Origin: Deltaproteobacteria bacterium
Lineage (GTDB): Bacteria > Desulfobacterota > Desulfarculia > Adiutricales > Adiutricaceae
Reading direction: 5' to 3'
Assembly: GCA_031265205.1 (NCBI GenBank)
Contig: JAISCZ010000137.1
Span: forward strand, 1-52,454
DNA: 52,454 nt
In this document: one piece after another, positions 35,073 to 43,041 of the stretch
Layout: each line of letters starts with the position of its first letter
Numbering within the stretch: position 1 is the first letter of the stretch
Program-made: the position numbers and the translations under genes
Notes under the pieces: model-generated
Seen by the model: the letters and a program-made list of their open reading frames with translations, nothing else
Database searches by the model: none
Told to the model about the DNA's origin: nothing

Positions 35073-36440
35073 TTACAGGGGTCCCGCGAAACTGTGGGAG
35101 ATGTCCTCCAAAAGGGCGACGCCTCCCCGGAATCCCGCGTACGAGCGGTCAACGATCACCCGATCGTAGATAGGGTAAGCCACGGAGAGATGGAAGGCCT
35201 CGCCGTCCCGGCCCCGGACGTATTTTTCCAAAGAGCTGGCGAGCAGGACCTGGAGGGTATGTTCGTTTAAACGCTCGCGGATCCGGTAAGAGTCATAGTC
35301 AAAGAAGACTTGGGGCCGGAAGGCGCCTTGGATATTTTGCGTTAAACGGGCGACGATGGAGGCGTGGGTTTCCTCGGGGGGGTCGTCGGTTATGACGCTG
35401 ATCTCCGGGTTCCAGCCCAGCTCGTTGGCCCCAAAGCGGGTGTAGGAAATGGTCGCGGCGCTGTCGCCCACCACCCCGAAAAAGGCGTGGGGCATGGAAA
35501 TCATGAACATTTCGGCCAAGAATTCCATGTAGCGGTAAACGTTTTTCTCTTCCGCGCCGATGACCTTTTCCACCTTGGCGTTGGGGATTTTGAGTTTTCG
35601 CCCCACGGTTCGCAGCACGTCGGCCGACTGTTGGGGACCCACGGGCACGTGCTCGAAATTGATAAAGGGGGTCCCGAAGCGCTCTTCCAGTTTTTGGGCC
35701 GCGGCGACCCCGGCCCAGGGATGGAAGACAAGGTTTAGGGCCGCGTTGGGAACGCTCGCGATAGCCCCCAGCGGCTCAAAATTAGCGAAGATCGCGTTGG
35801 CTTTTACCCCGATCTTGGCCAAAAGGCTTTCGATTTCCCGCAGTTCGCCTTTCCAGTAAGGGCTCTGGTTGGGGACGATCCCGAAAATGTTCACGAGCTT
35901 TTTCGCGGTTTCCTTCTTTTCGCTCAGAAAGCCGTCAATGATAGCGTCGAGGTAGAGGTTATAGCCCACGAGAGAGTTCCCGACAAAGCCCGAGGTCTTG
36001 ACGTGGACAATGGGCGCGCGGTCCTTAAATTCCGCGATGACCGAGTCCACGTCGTCGCCGATGAGGGCGGGCACGCATCCCGAGATGACCACGAAGAGCT
36101 CGCCTTTCATAACCTTGAGGGTGGAGTCGATGAGGCGGCGGAGCTTGTCTTCCCCGCCGAAGACCACGTGCTCCTCAATGAGCCCCGAGCAGGGGGTGGT
36201 GGTCGTTCCGGCCGTTCCCCCGGAGTTGAGCCCCGCGGCGTAGGTCATGCCGTGGGCGTTGGCCATGCCGCAGCCCAAGCCCGAGTGGAGGATAGGGACA
36301 GCGCCAAAGGTGGCGAGGGCCGCGCCGTAGGCGCCCCCCAGGGCGCAGGTGAAGCGCGGCGACTCGGCTATTTCCGGGAATTCGCTCGCGGGCGCGGCTT
36401 TAAGAGCGCCTTCCCGGCCGGTGACAATTGTTAAACCCAT
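35073..36440 (-). CDS. Nitrogenase-like beta subunit (NifK-like)
   Basis: A 455-residue protein of the oxidoreductase/nitrogenase component 1 family. ATG 36440 has AAAGGAG about 10 bases upstream and follows the NifD-like stop by 14 bp. P-cluster-type cysteines are kept: Cys32 (FTCALGGAYGA), Cys57 (HSGLGCGMA) and Cys122 (VISGCVPALIGDDVDSV). It should form an alpha2-beta2 tetramer with the upstream subunit and pass electrons from the Fe protein to the cofactor. It is shorter than molybdenum NifK (about 520), lacking the N-terminal extension, as in alternative and group IV-type enzymes. The substrate of the complex is unknown. Confidence 0.88.
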   Translation of the reverse strand: MGLTIVTGREGALKAAPASEFPEIAESPRFTCALGGAYGAALATFGAVPILHSGLGCGMANAHGMTYAAGLNSGGTAGTTTTPCSGLIEEHVVFGGEDKLRRLIDSTLKVMKGELFVVISGCVPALIGDDVDSVIAEFKDRAPIVHVKTSGFVGNSLVGYNLYLDAIIDGFLSEKKETAKKLVNIFGIVPNQSPYWKGELREIESLLAKIGVKANAIFANFEPLGAIASVPNAALNLVFHPWAGVAAAQKLEERFGTPFINFEHVPVGPQQSADVLRTVGRKLKIPNAKVEKVIGAEEKNVYRYMEFLAEMFMISMPHAFFGVVGDSAATISYTRFGANELGWNPEISVITDDPPEETHASIVARLTQNIQGAFRPQVFFDYDSYRIRERLNEHTLQVLLASSLEKYVRGRDGEAFHLSVAYPIYDRVIVDRSYAGFRGGVALLEDISHSFAGPL

Positions 36441-36454
36441 AGCGTTTCGCTCCT

Positions 36455-37963
36455 TTAGGCTTCTTTGCGGTGAAAATAGTAGGGGTCGGGCTGCTGGAAG
36501 AACCATTCCTGATACGGGTCTTCCGTCTTGGCGAGCATCACGTTCTGGAAAGAGCGGTTGCGGGTGGCCTGCAGGAGGAAAGAGCCGCAGGCGATGGCCC
36601 CGGCGTAGCCGGCCTGGGCGCTCCATTTGCGGCCGTCCCCCCGAAGGGCGTGAATGCGGGTCATGCCCTTTTCGCGTTTGTAGGCGCTCCCCTGGAAGGG
36701 GCAGGAGAGGACCATGTCGGGGTCGTATTTGCGGGCGGTGTGCGCCACTTCCGCGGCCTGGAAGGTGTTGACGACGATGTCGAAGTCGCCGATCCTCTTA
36801 AGGAGAAGCTCCACGTCCTCCAAGAGCAGATCGTCAAAGTCCTGGCAGAGGGCCACGGGCGTGGTGACCCCCAGCTCGTGGAAGAAGGGGGTCTGGGTGA
36901 CCAGGCGGCCCTGGCCCAGAGATCCCATGATATGGAATTGGCCGTTGTTTTGGGCTTTGACCTCGTCAAAGCCTCGGCGGATTTCTTCCATCTTGGGGAC
37001 CCAGTAGGCGCGTTCTTCCTTGACGAGTTTTTCGGCTTCCTTCTGTTTGCCGGTGTGCTCGCCGATAACCCGGAGCCACTCGTCGGTGTTGGCGATCCCC
37101 ACGGGGGCGGGGTGGAGGAAGAAGGGAATCCCGTATTCCTGCTCCAGGCCCCGGGAAAGGTAGTCGGTGTAGGTGGGGCAGACCGGGGCGGTGAGCGCGG
37201 CCTCCGACATCTCCCGGAAATTTTGGACGGAGGCGAACTCGGGGATAAAGTTGGCCCGCAGCCCCATTTTGCCCAGAAGCCGGATGATCTCCTGGCGGTC
37301 TTGCCAGGTGTAACTGAGCATGCTGGCGACGTTTATAAGATCCTTCTGTTTCTTTTGGGGGGGCTTGACGAGGTACTTGAGGAGGCCGTGCCAGAAGGCG
37401 TCGTAGCCGGTCTGGATGATCCGCGAGCGGATGCCCTCGCAGTGAATGGGGACTATGGTCGCGCCGATTTCCCCTTGCGTCTCGGAGACCACGCCCTCGA
37501 TATCCTCCCCGATGATTCCCGAGGCGCAAGAGGTGAGGATGAAGATGGCCTCGGGCGAGTGCCGCCGCTCGGCCTCGCGGATCGCGAAGCGCAGTTTGTC
37601 CCCGGCCCCGTAGATTACGTCCTTTTCCCCGATGTTGGTGGTGAGCCAGTGGAAATCGAAGTTTTCCTGGAGGCCCAGGCCCTGATACAGGCGCCGAAAG
37701 ACCTCCCGGTAGAGGGCGGATGGGGCCGAGCAGCCCACGGGGGCGTGGACGATCATGACCGAGTCGCGGATGGTGGCCACGCGCACCGTGAGGTAGAAAT
37801 TCAAGAGGCAGCCCGAGTTCTGCTGAAAATCGCGCTCGCAATTCTTCAGCTCTTTCTTTTTGGCGAGCTCGACCAGTTCGCTGGCCTTCCCGTTGAAGGT
37901 ATTGATTCCGTTGGCCCGCTGCTCGCGGGTGGGGCAGGTTATGTCGTTTAAGTTAATGGTCAC
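36455..37963 (-). CDS. Nitrogenase-like alpha subunit (NifD-like)
   Basis: A 502-residue catalytic-type subunit starting at GTG 37963, with AAGGAG six bases upstream; an upstream ATG in frame would overlap the NifH-like gene. P-cluster cysteines are Cys52 (NSGCLLN), Cys78 (HAPVGCSAPS) and Cys146 (LTSCASGIIGEDI). Cys262 in APVCPTYTDYLSRGLE aligns by eye with the cofactor-ligating Cys275 of Azotobacter NifD (CYRSMNYISRHME). The second cofactor ligand, His442 in GPYHGYDGF, seems absent: the matching segment is SAQAGYAGAI. VnfG/AnfG is also absent. The complex is therefore probably a nitrogenase-like reductase (group IV / methylthio-alkane-reductase-like) rather than a proven N2-fixing enzyme. 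Confidence 0.88.
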   Translation of the reverse strand: MTINLNDITCPTREQRANGINTFNGKASELVELAKKKELKNCERDFQQNSGCLLNFYLTVRVATIRDSVMIVHAPVGCSAPSALYREVFRRLYQGLGLQENFDFHWLTTNIGEKDVIYGAGDKLRFAIREAERRHSPEAIFILTSCASGIIGEDIEGVVSETQGEIGATIVPIHCEGIRSRIIQTGYDAFWHGLLKYLVKPPQKKQKDLINVASMLSYTWQDRQEIIRLLGKMGLRANFIPEFASVQNFREMSEAALTAPVCPTYTDYLSRGLEQEYGIPFFLHPAPVGIANTDEWLRVIGEHTGKQKEAEKLVKEERAYWVPKMEEIRRGFDEVKAQNNGQFHIMGSLGQGRLVTQTPFFHELGVTTPVALCQDFDDLLLEDVELLLKRIGDFDIVVNTFQAAEVAHTARKYDPDMVLSCPFQGSAYKREKGMTRIHALRGDGRKWSAQAGYAGAIACGSFLLQATRNRSFQNVMLAKTEDPYQEWFFQQPDPYYFHRKEA

Positions 37964-38004
37964 GTTTTCTCCTTGCGCGTATGGTTGGAGGGAAATTGGA
38001 ATAA

Positions 38005-38910
38005 TTAGATGTGGGCCCCAGCGGATCTCACGTCGCCGCGTTCCACGGCCAGAATCTGATCGGACCAGCCGGTGGCCCACGCCCGCAGTTCCTGGGCGTC
38101 TAAGGGTTTGGGGACGACTGACTCTTCGTGGGCCTCCACGCGCTTGGCGAGTTCGCGGTATATTTGGGCCTGCTCCGAGTCCGGGGCCGCCTCGATGGTC
38201 GTTTTGCCGCCCAGCTCGCTCTGGGTGACGGTAATGGACCGGGGGACGTATTGGAGGACTTGGGTGTTGGTCTGGGAGACGAAGTCGTCGATGATGGCCT
38301 TTTGGTAGCCGCCGGAGACGGAGTTGGCGATGACCCCGCCCAGGAGGGCGCCTCCGGAGTTGGAGTACTTCTGGATCCCTCGGAAAAGGTTGTTGGCCGC
38401 GTAGATGGCCATAAAGTCCGAGGAGCTCACGGTGAAGACGTGGCGGGCGATACCCTCCCGGATGGGGACGGCGAAGCCGCCGCAGACCACGTCTCCTAAA
38501 ACGTCGTAGATGACGTAGTCGAGATCCAGCTCCTCGTAGACGTTTTGCTGCTTTAAGAGCTGGACCGCGGTAATGATGCCGCGCCCGGCGCAGCCCACCC
38601 CCGGGGAGGGGCCCCCGGCCTCGACGCAGTAAATGCCGTTGTAGCCCTCAAAAATGGCGTCATGGGCGTCAACCCGTCCTTTTTCCCTTAAGAGGTCCAG
38701 GATGGTGGGGATATAGGAGCCGTCGCGGAGGGTGTTGGTGGAATCGGCCTTGGGGTCGCACCCGAATTGCATGACTTTATAGCCCAAATCGGCTAAGGCC
38801 GCGCTCAGGTTGGAGGTGGTGGTGGATTTGCCGATTCCGCCTTTGCCGTAGATGGCGATCTGTTTGAGTTTTGGCTTGTGGGGGGGCTTGTGGTTTTTGG
38901 GGGTGGGCAC
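38005..38910 (-). CDS. nifH: Nitrogenase-type Fe protein (NifH-like)
   Basis: A 301-residue ATP-driven electron donor, working as a dimer with one 4Fe-4S cluster. It starts at GTG 38910 with AAGGAGG 8 bases upstream. The Walker A is [10 protein letters not shown] at 21-30, and switch I has [10 protein letters not shown]. The cluster cysteines are Cys107 (PGVGCAGRG, with the Arg of the usual ADP-ribosylation site) and Cys143 ([14 protein letters not shown]). The N-terminus has a basic histidine and proline rich extension of about 15 residues ([10 protein letters not shown]). It precedes the NifD-like gene by 41 bp. The partner genes make a role in the same nitrogenase-like complex nearly certain. 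The physiological substrate is open. Confidence 0.93.
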   Translation of the reverse strand: MPTPKNHKPPHKPKLKQIAIYGKGGIGKSTTTSNLSAALADLGYKVMQFGCDPKADSTNTLRDGSYIPTILDLLREKGRVDAHDAIFEGYNGIYCVEAGGPSPGVGCAGRGIITAVQLLKQQNVYEELDLDYVIYDVLGDVVCGGFAVPIREGIARHVFTVSSSDFMAIYAANNLFRGIQKYSNSGGALLGGVIANSVSGGYQKAIIDDFVSQTNTQVLQYVPRSITVTQSELGGKTTIEAAPDSEQAQIYRELAKRVEAHEESVVPKPLDAQELRAWATGWSDQILAVERGDVRSAGAHI

Positions 38911-39147
38911 TGCGCGCGCCTCCTTTGGGTTGGGGAAGATCCGGAAGGGCTTCCGGTAAAAAATAGGCTAATGGGAAAAGAAAAAACGGGGATAGCGCGC
39001 GCGGCGAAAACTTTTTGGCGCCGCGCGATTTTAAAGGCGAGGGGAATGAAGACGCCCAACGGCGAGCGCGCTTTAAGGAAAAGGGGCGCGCCTTAAGGGC
39101 GACGGGCTCCTCCGGAAGGGGCGAGCCCGAGCGCGGGGGAAAAAGGC

Positions 39148-40050
39148 CTAAAGGGCGATCGCGCCATGGGCGCCGACGGGCTCGGTCTGGGGGAAAGAGA
39201 GGTTTCTTTCGGGGGGAAGGCCCAAGGAAGAGGGGAGACGCGAGTCGCCTTGGAGCCCCTGATAGATTTTTTGCCTCAGGTCTTGGTACTCCCGCGAGAG
39301 GCGCGTCGCGTGGTTGGAGCGGGGACGGGGCAAATTGACGGCGTGGACGGCGCGGATTTTGCCGGGATTGGCGGTCATGACGACGACCCGATCGGCTAAG
39401 AGGACGGCCTCGTCAATGCTGTGCGTCACGAAGACAATGGTCTTGCGGGTCTTTTCCCAGATAGAGAGCAATTCGTCCTGGAGAATTTCGCGGGTTTGGG
39501 CGTCCACCGCGGCGAAGGGCTCGTCCATCAAGAGGACTTCGGGGTCATAGGCCAAAGCCCGCGCGATGGCGACCCTCTGTTTCATGCCGCCCGAAAGCTC
39601 GTGGGGGTAACGGTCCTCAAAACCCGTAAGGCTCACGAGCTCTAAGTATTTTTGGCCGATCTCCCGGCGTTCCTTAGCGCTCGCGCCCTTCATTTCCAAG
39701 CCGAACTCTATGTTTTTGCGGACCGTGCGCCAAGGGAAGAGTGCGTAGCCCTGGAGAACGACGCCGCGGTCGAGCCCGGGGCCCGTGACCTCGAGGCCGC
39801 TGACGCGGACGGTTCCCGAGTCCGCTTTGGAGAGCCCCGCGATAATGTCCAAGAGGGTAGATTTGCCGCAGCCGGAAGGGCCGACGATAGACACGAACTC
39901 GCCGGCGTTGACCGCTAAACTGAAGTCTTCCAGGGCCACGAAATCTTCGGCGTCGCGGCCTTCTTGGCTTCGGACGCCGTAGACCTTGGAAAGGTTTTCC
40001 AGAACGATTTTTTCCTCCGGCAATTCGTGGGGAATGGGGTAGCTAAACAT
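39148..40050 (-). CDS. NitT/TauT-type ABC transporter ATP-binding protein
   Basis: A 300-residue ATPase of the SsuB/TauB/NrtC family. Start ATG 40050 is preceded by GAGAGG. Walker A is GPSGCGKST near 73-81; the Q-loop is VLQGYALFPW; the signature LSGGMKQR, Walker B VLLMDEPF and H-loop VTHSIDEA are all present. The C-terminal 50 residues are a variable tail. It is the first gene after the 385-nt leader with terminator and is followed by the NifH-like gene after 237 bp. It should energise import through one or more of the four permeases. Confidence 0.92.
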   Translation of the reverse strand: MFSYPIPHELPEEKIVLENLSKVYGVRSQEGRDAEDFVALEDFSLAVNAGEFVSIVGPSGCGKSTLLDIIAGLSKADSGTVRVSGLEVTGPGLDRGVVLQGYALFPWRTVRKNIEFGLEMKGASAKERREIGQKYLELVSLTGFEDRYPHELSGGMKQRVAIARALAYDPEVLLMDEPFAAVDAQTREILQDELLSIWEKTRKTIVFVTHSIDEAVLLADRVVVMTANPGKIRAVHAVNLPRPRSNHATRLSREYQDLRQKIYQGLQGDSRLPSSLGLPPERNLSFPQTEPVGAHGAIAL

Positions 40051-40105
40051 AAATCCTCTCTTAAAGGGGAAAGCCGAGACAGCGAGCGTAAAATTTTGGA
40101 AAATT

Positions 40106-40149
40106 AAAAAAAAAAGGCTAAAAACGCCAAGAGCGGCGTTTTTAGCCTT
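40106..40149 (-). terminator. Leader terminator/attenuator before the ABC ATPase gene
   Basis: On the minus strand AAGGCTAAAAACGCC pairs perfectly over 15 bp with GGCGTTTTTAGCCTT around a six-base loop, followed by a run of ten T. It lies about 55 bp before ATG 40050 and 290 nt after a strong promoter, so it would end transcription before the ATPase-nif-like genes. The bases just upstream, ATCGGAAACACTGAAGGC, recur before the second leader terminator at 42018-42061. This looks like the expression platform of a riboswitch or another attenuation device. Confidence 0.8.
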
Positions 40150-40330
40150 CAGTGTTTCCGATCGGCTAATAAATGTTAAGACGAATCCATAAAGGAGGTC
40201 GCGCTCAAGCGCGCGCGGCGCGCCGCGCTGGGACAGCGGGACTTTTGACAGTCGCGGGCGGTTATATTCTTTAGAAAATAAATTAACATAGCTTGAAAGG
40301 GCGAGCGCGAAAAGCGAGCGCGGAACGGTT

Positions 40331-40360
40331 AACCAAAGACAAGGAAAAATAATAATTTTC
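40331..40360 (-). repeat. Hairpin inside the ATPase leader
   Basis: CAAGGAAAA and TTTTCCTTG pair over 9 bp around an AT-rich loop, between the promoter at 40442-40470 and the leader terminator. It may be part of the leader fold; no counterpart is evident in the other leader. Confidence 0.4.
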
Positions 40361-40441
40361 CTTGGGGAAGCGAAACAAAAGAAGGAATCTTTAGAAAATG
40401 AAAATAAATAAAATAACGGTCGAGTCAGCAAGGTAAGAAAG

Positions 40442-40470
40442 ATATTAGCGAGGCGGTTTTCAATTGTCAA
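40442..40470 (-). promoter_or_regulatory. Sigma70-type promoter of the ATPase / nitrogenase-like operon
   Basis: TTGACA (40465-40470) and TAATAT (40442-40447) are separated by exactly 17 bases on the minus strand. Transcription would begin near 40435 and give a leader of about 385 nt before ATG 40050. No sigma54 (GG-N10-GC) site typical of nif promoters was noticed. Confidence 0.7.
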
Positions 40471-40716
40471 GGGTTTGGAAATAAAATTATTAAAAATATT
40501 TTAGCGGACGCCGATTTAGTTAATTAACAAAAGGTTAAAATACAAAGTCAATTTATGATAATCCGCTATTTCAAAGGACAATCGTCGCGTTAATTTTTTA
40601 TGTTAGCTATAAGGAGAAATAAAAAAAATATTAGGATCCGTAATTAATTTTCAGCGGAAGCGGCGCTATTTTTCCCGCCGCGATTGGCCACTAATAATAA
40701 TAGGTATTGGGGCGCG

Positions 40717-40759
40717 TTAAATAAAGGAAAGGGGCTCCGCCGGAGAAAAGCCCCTTTCC
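40717..40759 (-). terminator. Terminator of the substrate-binding-protein gene
   Basis: GGAAAGGGGC and GCCCCTTTCC form a 10-bp stem with a loop that can fold further (CTCC/GGAG), followed by TTTATTT on the minus strand. It stands about 40 bp after the stop at 40801 and separates the binding-protein transcript from the ATPase leader. Confidence 0.75.
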
Positions 40760-40800
40760 CGGAAAGACGTGGGCGATTATTAAGAAAAAAGCGGCGAGGA

Positions 40801-41940
40801 TCAGCTCGCGGGCGAGCCGTTAGAGTCCCGCGCCGCCGCGCTATCCGGTTTGAGGGGGATAAAGGTATCCACGAAATCGCCGATCACGAGATCGGAAGGC
40901 GTAAGGCTTCCCTTGGGAAGAACTCCCTGGTTTTCCAAATCCTCGATCCAAGGGACAATCTGCGCTTCGTCGATGGTCAGAGAGGAGGAGTAATAATGGT
41001 TGGCTGAAATAGGGACGCCGATGGCTTCCTCAGTCCAGATTCTGGCCTGTTCGGGGTTTTCGTTGATCCAGCGCTGGCCCTTGCTGGTGGCGCGAACGAA
41101 GCCTCGGACCGCCTCAGGGTTATTGGCGATAAATTCCTCGGTGAAGAAATAGAACCCCAAGCCCGCGACCCCTTCGGCCAGATTGGCTTCCTGGGAGTCG
41201 GCGATTTTCAGTTGCCCGGCGTCCAACATGCCTTTATAGAAAGGAGGATGGACTCCTCCCACGTCAGTATGGCCCTGTTTCAAAGCCTGTATGGCTTGGA
41301 CGTCAGGCATGGTCACCCACTCGACTTTATCGCGGGGAACGCCGTATTTGTCGAGGATACGGTTAGCCAGGAAATCCGAGCACTGTGAGGTGCTGATAAT
41401 CGAGAACTTTAAAGTGCCGGGAATGTCTTTCAAGTCGGCGAAAGATTTAACGTTTGGGTATTTTTCCGGGTTAATGAACCACCACATGTGACGGAAGGAA
41501 GGGTCGAGATCATCGGCCGGCTCCAAATCCGAGCGACCCACGCCTTTGAACTTGGCGCCTCCGTTTAAAGCCACCAAAATAGTGTTGGGATGGAAAGAGG
41601 AAACGTCGTTGTCTCCGTTTAAGATTGAGGGAATAACCTGGGGAGGCTGAATCTCGCCCGTAAAGACGAGTTTAACGCCTTCGGCGGCGAAATAGCCAAG
41701 TTTGTCAGTGATCAGCCAGGGCGCCAAAGAGCAGTCTTTGCGGGTATAGGTCTTAATAACCCGGAGCGGCTGACCGTCAGGGCCAACCGAGGAGTCGGCG
41801 GTAAGGCCGTTTCCGGCGGAAAAGCTCGCCGAGGGAACCGTTTCCGTGGTTCTCCCTAAAAAGGCTCCGAAAATAACTAAAGCCGCGACCGCTACGATCG
41901 CGATTATCGTTATTTTATTCCGTTTCTTTAAAGGCATCAT
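40801..41940 (-). CDS. NitT/TauT-type ABC transporter substrate-binding protein
   Basis: A 379-residue extracytoplasmic binding protein of the SsuA/NrtA/THI5-like class. After a basic N-terminus an uncleaved-looking helix (TIIAIVAVAALVIFGAFLG, residues 10-28) should anchor it; there is no lipobox cysteine. The mature part has RKDCSLAPWLITDKLGYFAAEGV, the usual start of this fold, NGDNDVSSFHPN, and VRGFVRATSKGQRWINENPE. Two adjacent ATG codons exist; the second (41937) is better spaced from GGGAGG. The gene has its own promoter, leader and terminator. It supplies the importer encoded with the nitrogenase-like genes, so its ligand is probably the substrate or a precursor, but this is inference. 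Confidence 0.9.
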   Translation of the reverse strand: MMPLKKRNKITIIAIVAVAALVIFGAFLGRTTETVPSASFSAGNGLTADSSVGPDGQPLRVIKTYTRKDCSLAPWLITDKLGYFAAEGVKLVFTGEIQPPQVIPSILNGDNDVSSFHPNTILVALNGGAKFKGVGRSDLEPADDLDPSFRHMWWFINPEKYPNVKSFADLKDIPGTLKFSIISTSQCSDFLANRILDKYGVPRDKVEWVTMPDVQAIQALKQGHTDVGGVHPPFYKGMLDAGQLKIADSQEANLAEGVAGLGFYFFTEEFIANNPEAVRGFVRATSKGQRWINENPEQARIWTEEAIGVPISANHYYSSSLTIDEAQIVPWIEDLENQGVLPKGSLTPSDLVIGDFVDTFIPLKPDSAAARDSNGSPAS

Positions 41941-42017
41941 AATCCTCCCTAAAGTAAATTAGGTAATAAACAAAATGGACATAAGACGAGTGGAAAACGT
42001 TCGGGGGTTAACGCGCG

Positions 42018-42061
42018 AAAAAAAAGGCGAAAGGCGCTTCAAATGAAACGCCTTTCGCCTT
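42018..42061 (-). terminator. Leader terminator/attenuator before the substrate-binding-protein gene
   Basis: On the minus strand AAGGCGAAAGGCG pairs with CGCCTTTCGCCTT over 13 bp, with further TTC/GAA pairing in the loop and a run of eight T after it. It ends about 75 bp before the start codon. It is preceded by ATCGGAAAACACTGAAGGC, nearly identical to the sequence before the hairpin at 40106-40149. The two stems differ in sequence but both keep full pairing, as expected for conserved structure. Confidence 0.78.
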
Positions 42062-42318
42062 CAGTGTTTTCCGATGAGCTAAAAGATTAATTAATTAACG
42101 CGTAGTTATTCCCCGCGGACAGATACAATAACGCGCCGTTTTTACCGCGCTTATCGAGTCGAAGGCGTTAAATTTAGCCAATTGCGTCATAAAGGGCCGT
42201 TTACGGGTATACCGAGGAACCGTTAAATAATTAAGTACGATAGACTCAAGGCAATGGAAAAATAGCTTTACAAAAAAAATGGAGCCGTCCCAAGAGCGCC
42301 AAAAGCTTTTGTCGGGTT

Positions 42319-42347
42319 AGATTACGAAAAATTATACGCGCTGTCAA
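42319..42347 (-). promoter_or_regulatory. Sigma70-type promoter of the substrate-binding-protein gene
   Basis: TTGACA (42342-42347) and TAATCT (42319-42324) are 17 bases apart on the minus strand, giving a leader of about 370 nt, close to the length of the ATPase leader. A TATAAT inside the spacer is an alternative -10 but has no good -35. Confidence 0.55.
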
Positions 42348-43041
42348 TAGAAATTTTGAAAATAATTCAAATCATGGAAAAAATTGGCGTTAATAATTAT
42401 TTAGCGAGGCGCGCGTTCTTCAAAAAGCGTATTGTTATGGGATTAATTGTGAGTGAATGGGAAATTATTAAATCGCGTTAAAAATTAAATGAGACAAATA
42501 TTTATAACGGAGCGTATGGTTAAATAATTAATTAATTAAATAGTTGGGAGGCGAGGTCATTTTGAAGAGGATAATCCGCGCGCGGATTCTTTCCAAGAGC
42601 GTCCTTGAAATAGGTAGGCGCGCGCGAAGCGGATATACCGCTCTTAAGCTAAAATTGGACGCTGGACGGGACCACGCGTTAAAGATATGAGGCGGCCCGG
42701 CGCGCGCGTTTCGCGCGTAAAATTTTAGCTGGTCCATCCGTCACGCTTCACTTAAGAAAGGACGAGAGTTAAAGACGAAGAGAAAAGAGAATATCGGTAA
42801 TATTTAGATAGTCGCCGCCGTCTAGTGGAATGGAGAGCGAGTAAGGCCCTGAGGAAATTGGCGAGAGACACGCCAGCCACGCTCTCGCGATAAATTATGA
42901 TTTTGGTAAATTTTGGGGAAGGCGGAAATTATTAAGGAACTGACATTCGTTTAACGCCAATGAAATGGGCGGATACTTATGGAACAAAAGACATTAAAAT
43001 TAAAGTTTTAACGTTTTCGGTGATTTTCAGAGGAAACAATT
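42348..43041. other. AT-rich intergenic region, nothing recognised
   Basis: About 690 bp between the nitrogenase-like locus and the AAA/DUF1703 gene. Only short frames without motifs are present. No clear terminator follows the DUF1703 gene. Confidence 0.4.

Noticed and set aside
36470-37951. A 493-codon open frame on the plus strand opposite the NifD-like gene
   Set aside because: It mirrors a real gene in a GC-rich genome, has no family motif, and the minus-strand frame carries all nitrogenase signatures and a ribosome binding site.
33970-38910. Chlorophyllide/protochlorophyllide reductase or CfbCD (F430 synthesis)
   Set aside because: The adjacent NifB and NifX-type genes and six P-cluster-type cysteines point to a nitrogenase-like enzyme. 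No chlorophyll or F430 genes are seen.
40106-40149. Simple 3' terminator of the substrate-binding-protein gene
   Set aside because: That gene has its own terminator at 40717-40759. A strong promoter lies between the two, and the hairpin is only about 55 bp before the ATPase start.
40051-40170. Known riboswitches (cobalamin, SAM, TPP, molybdenum cofactor, guanidine)
   Set aside because: I looked for their conserved cores from memory and found none. A database search is needed to exclude them firmly.
42319-42347. TTGACA followed after 5 bases by TATAAT as a promoter
   Set aside because: The spacing is far too short for one promoter; TTGACA with TAATCT at 17 bp was preferred.
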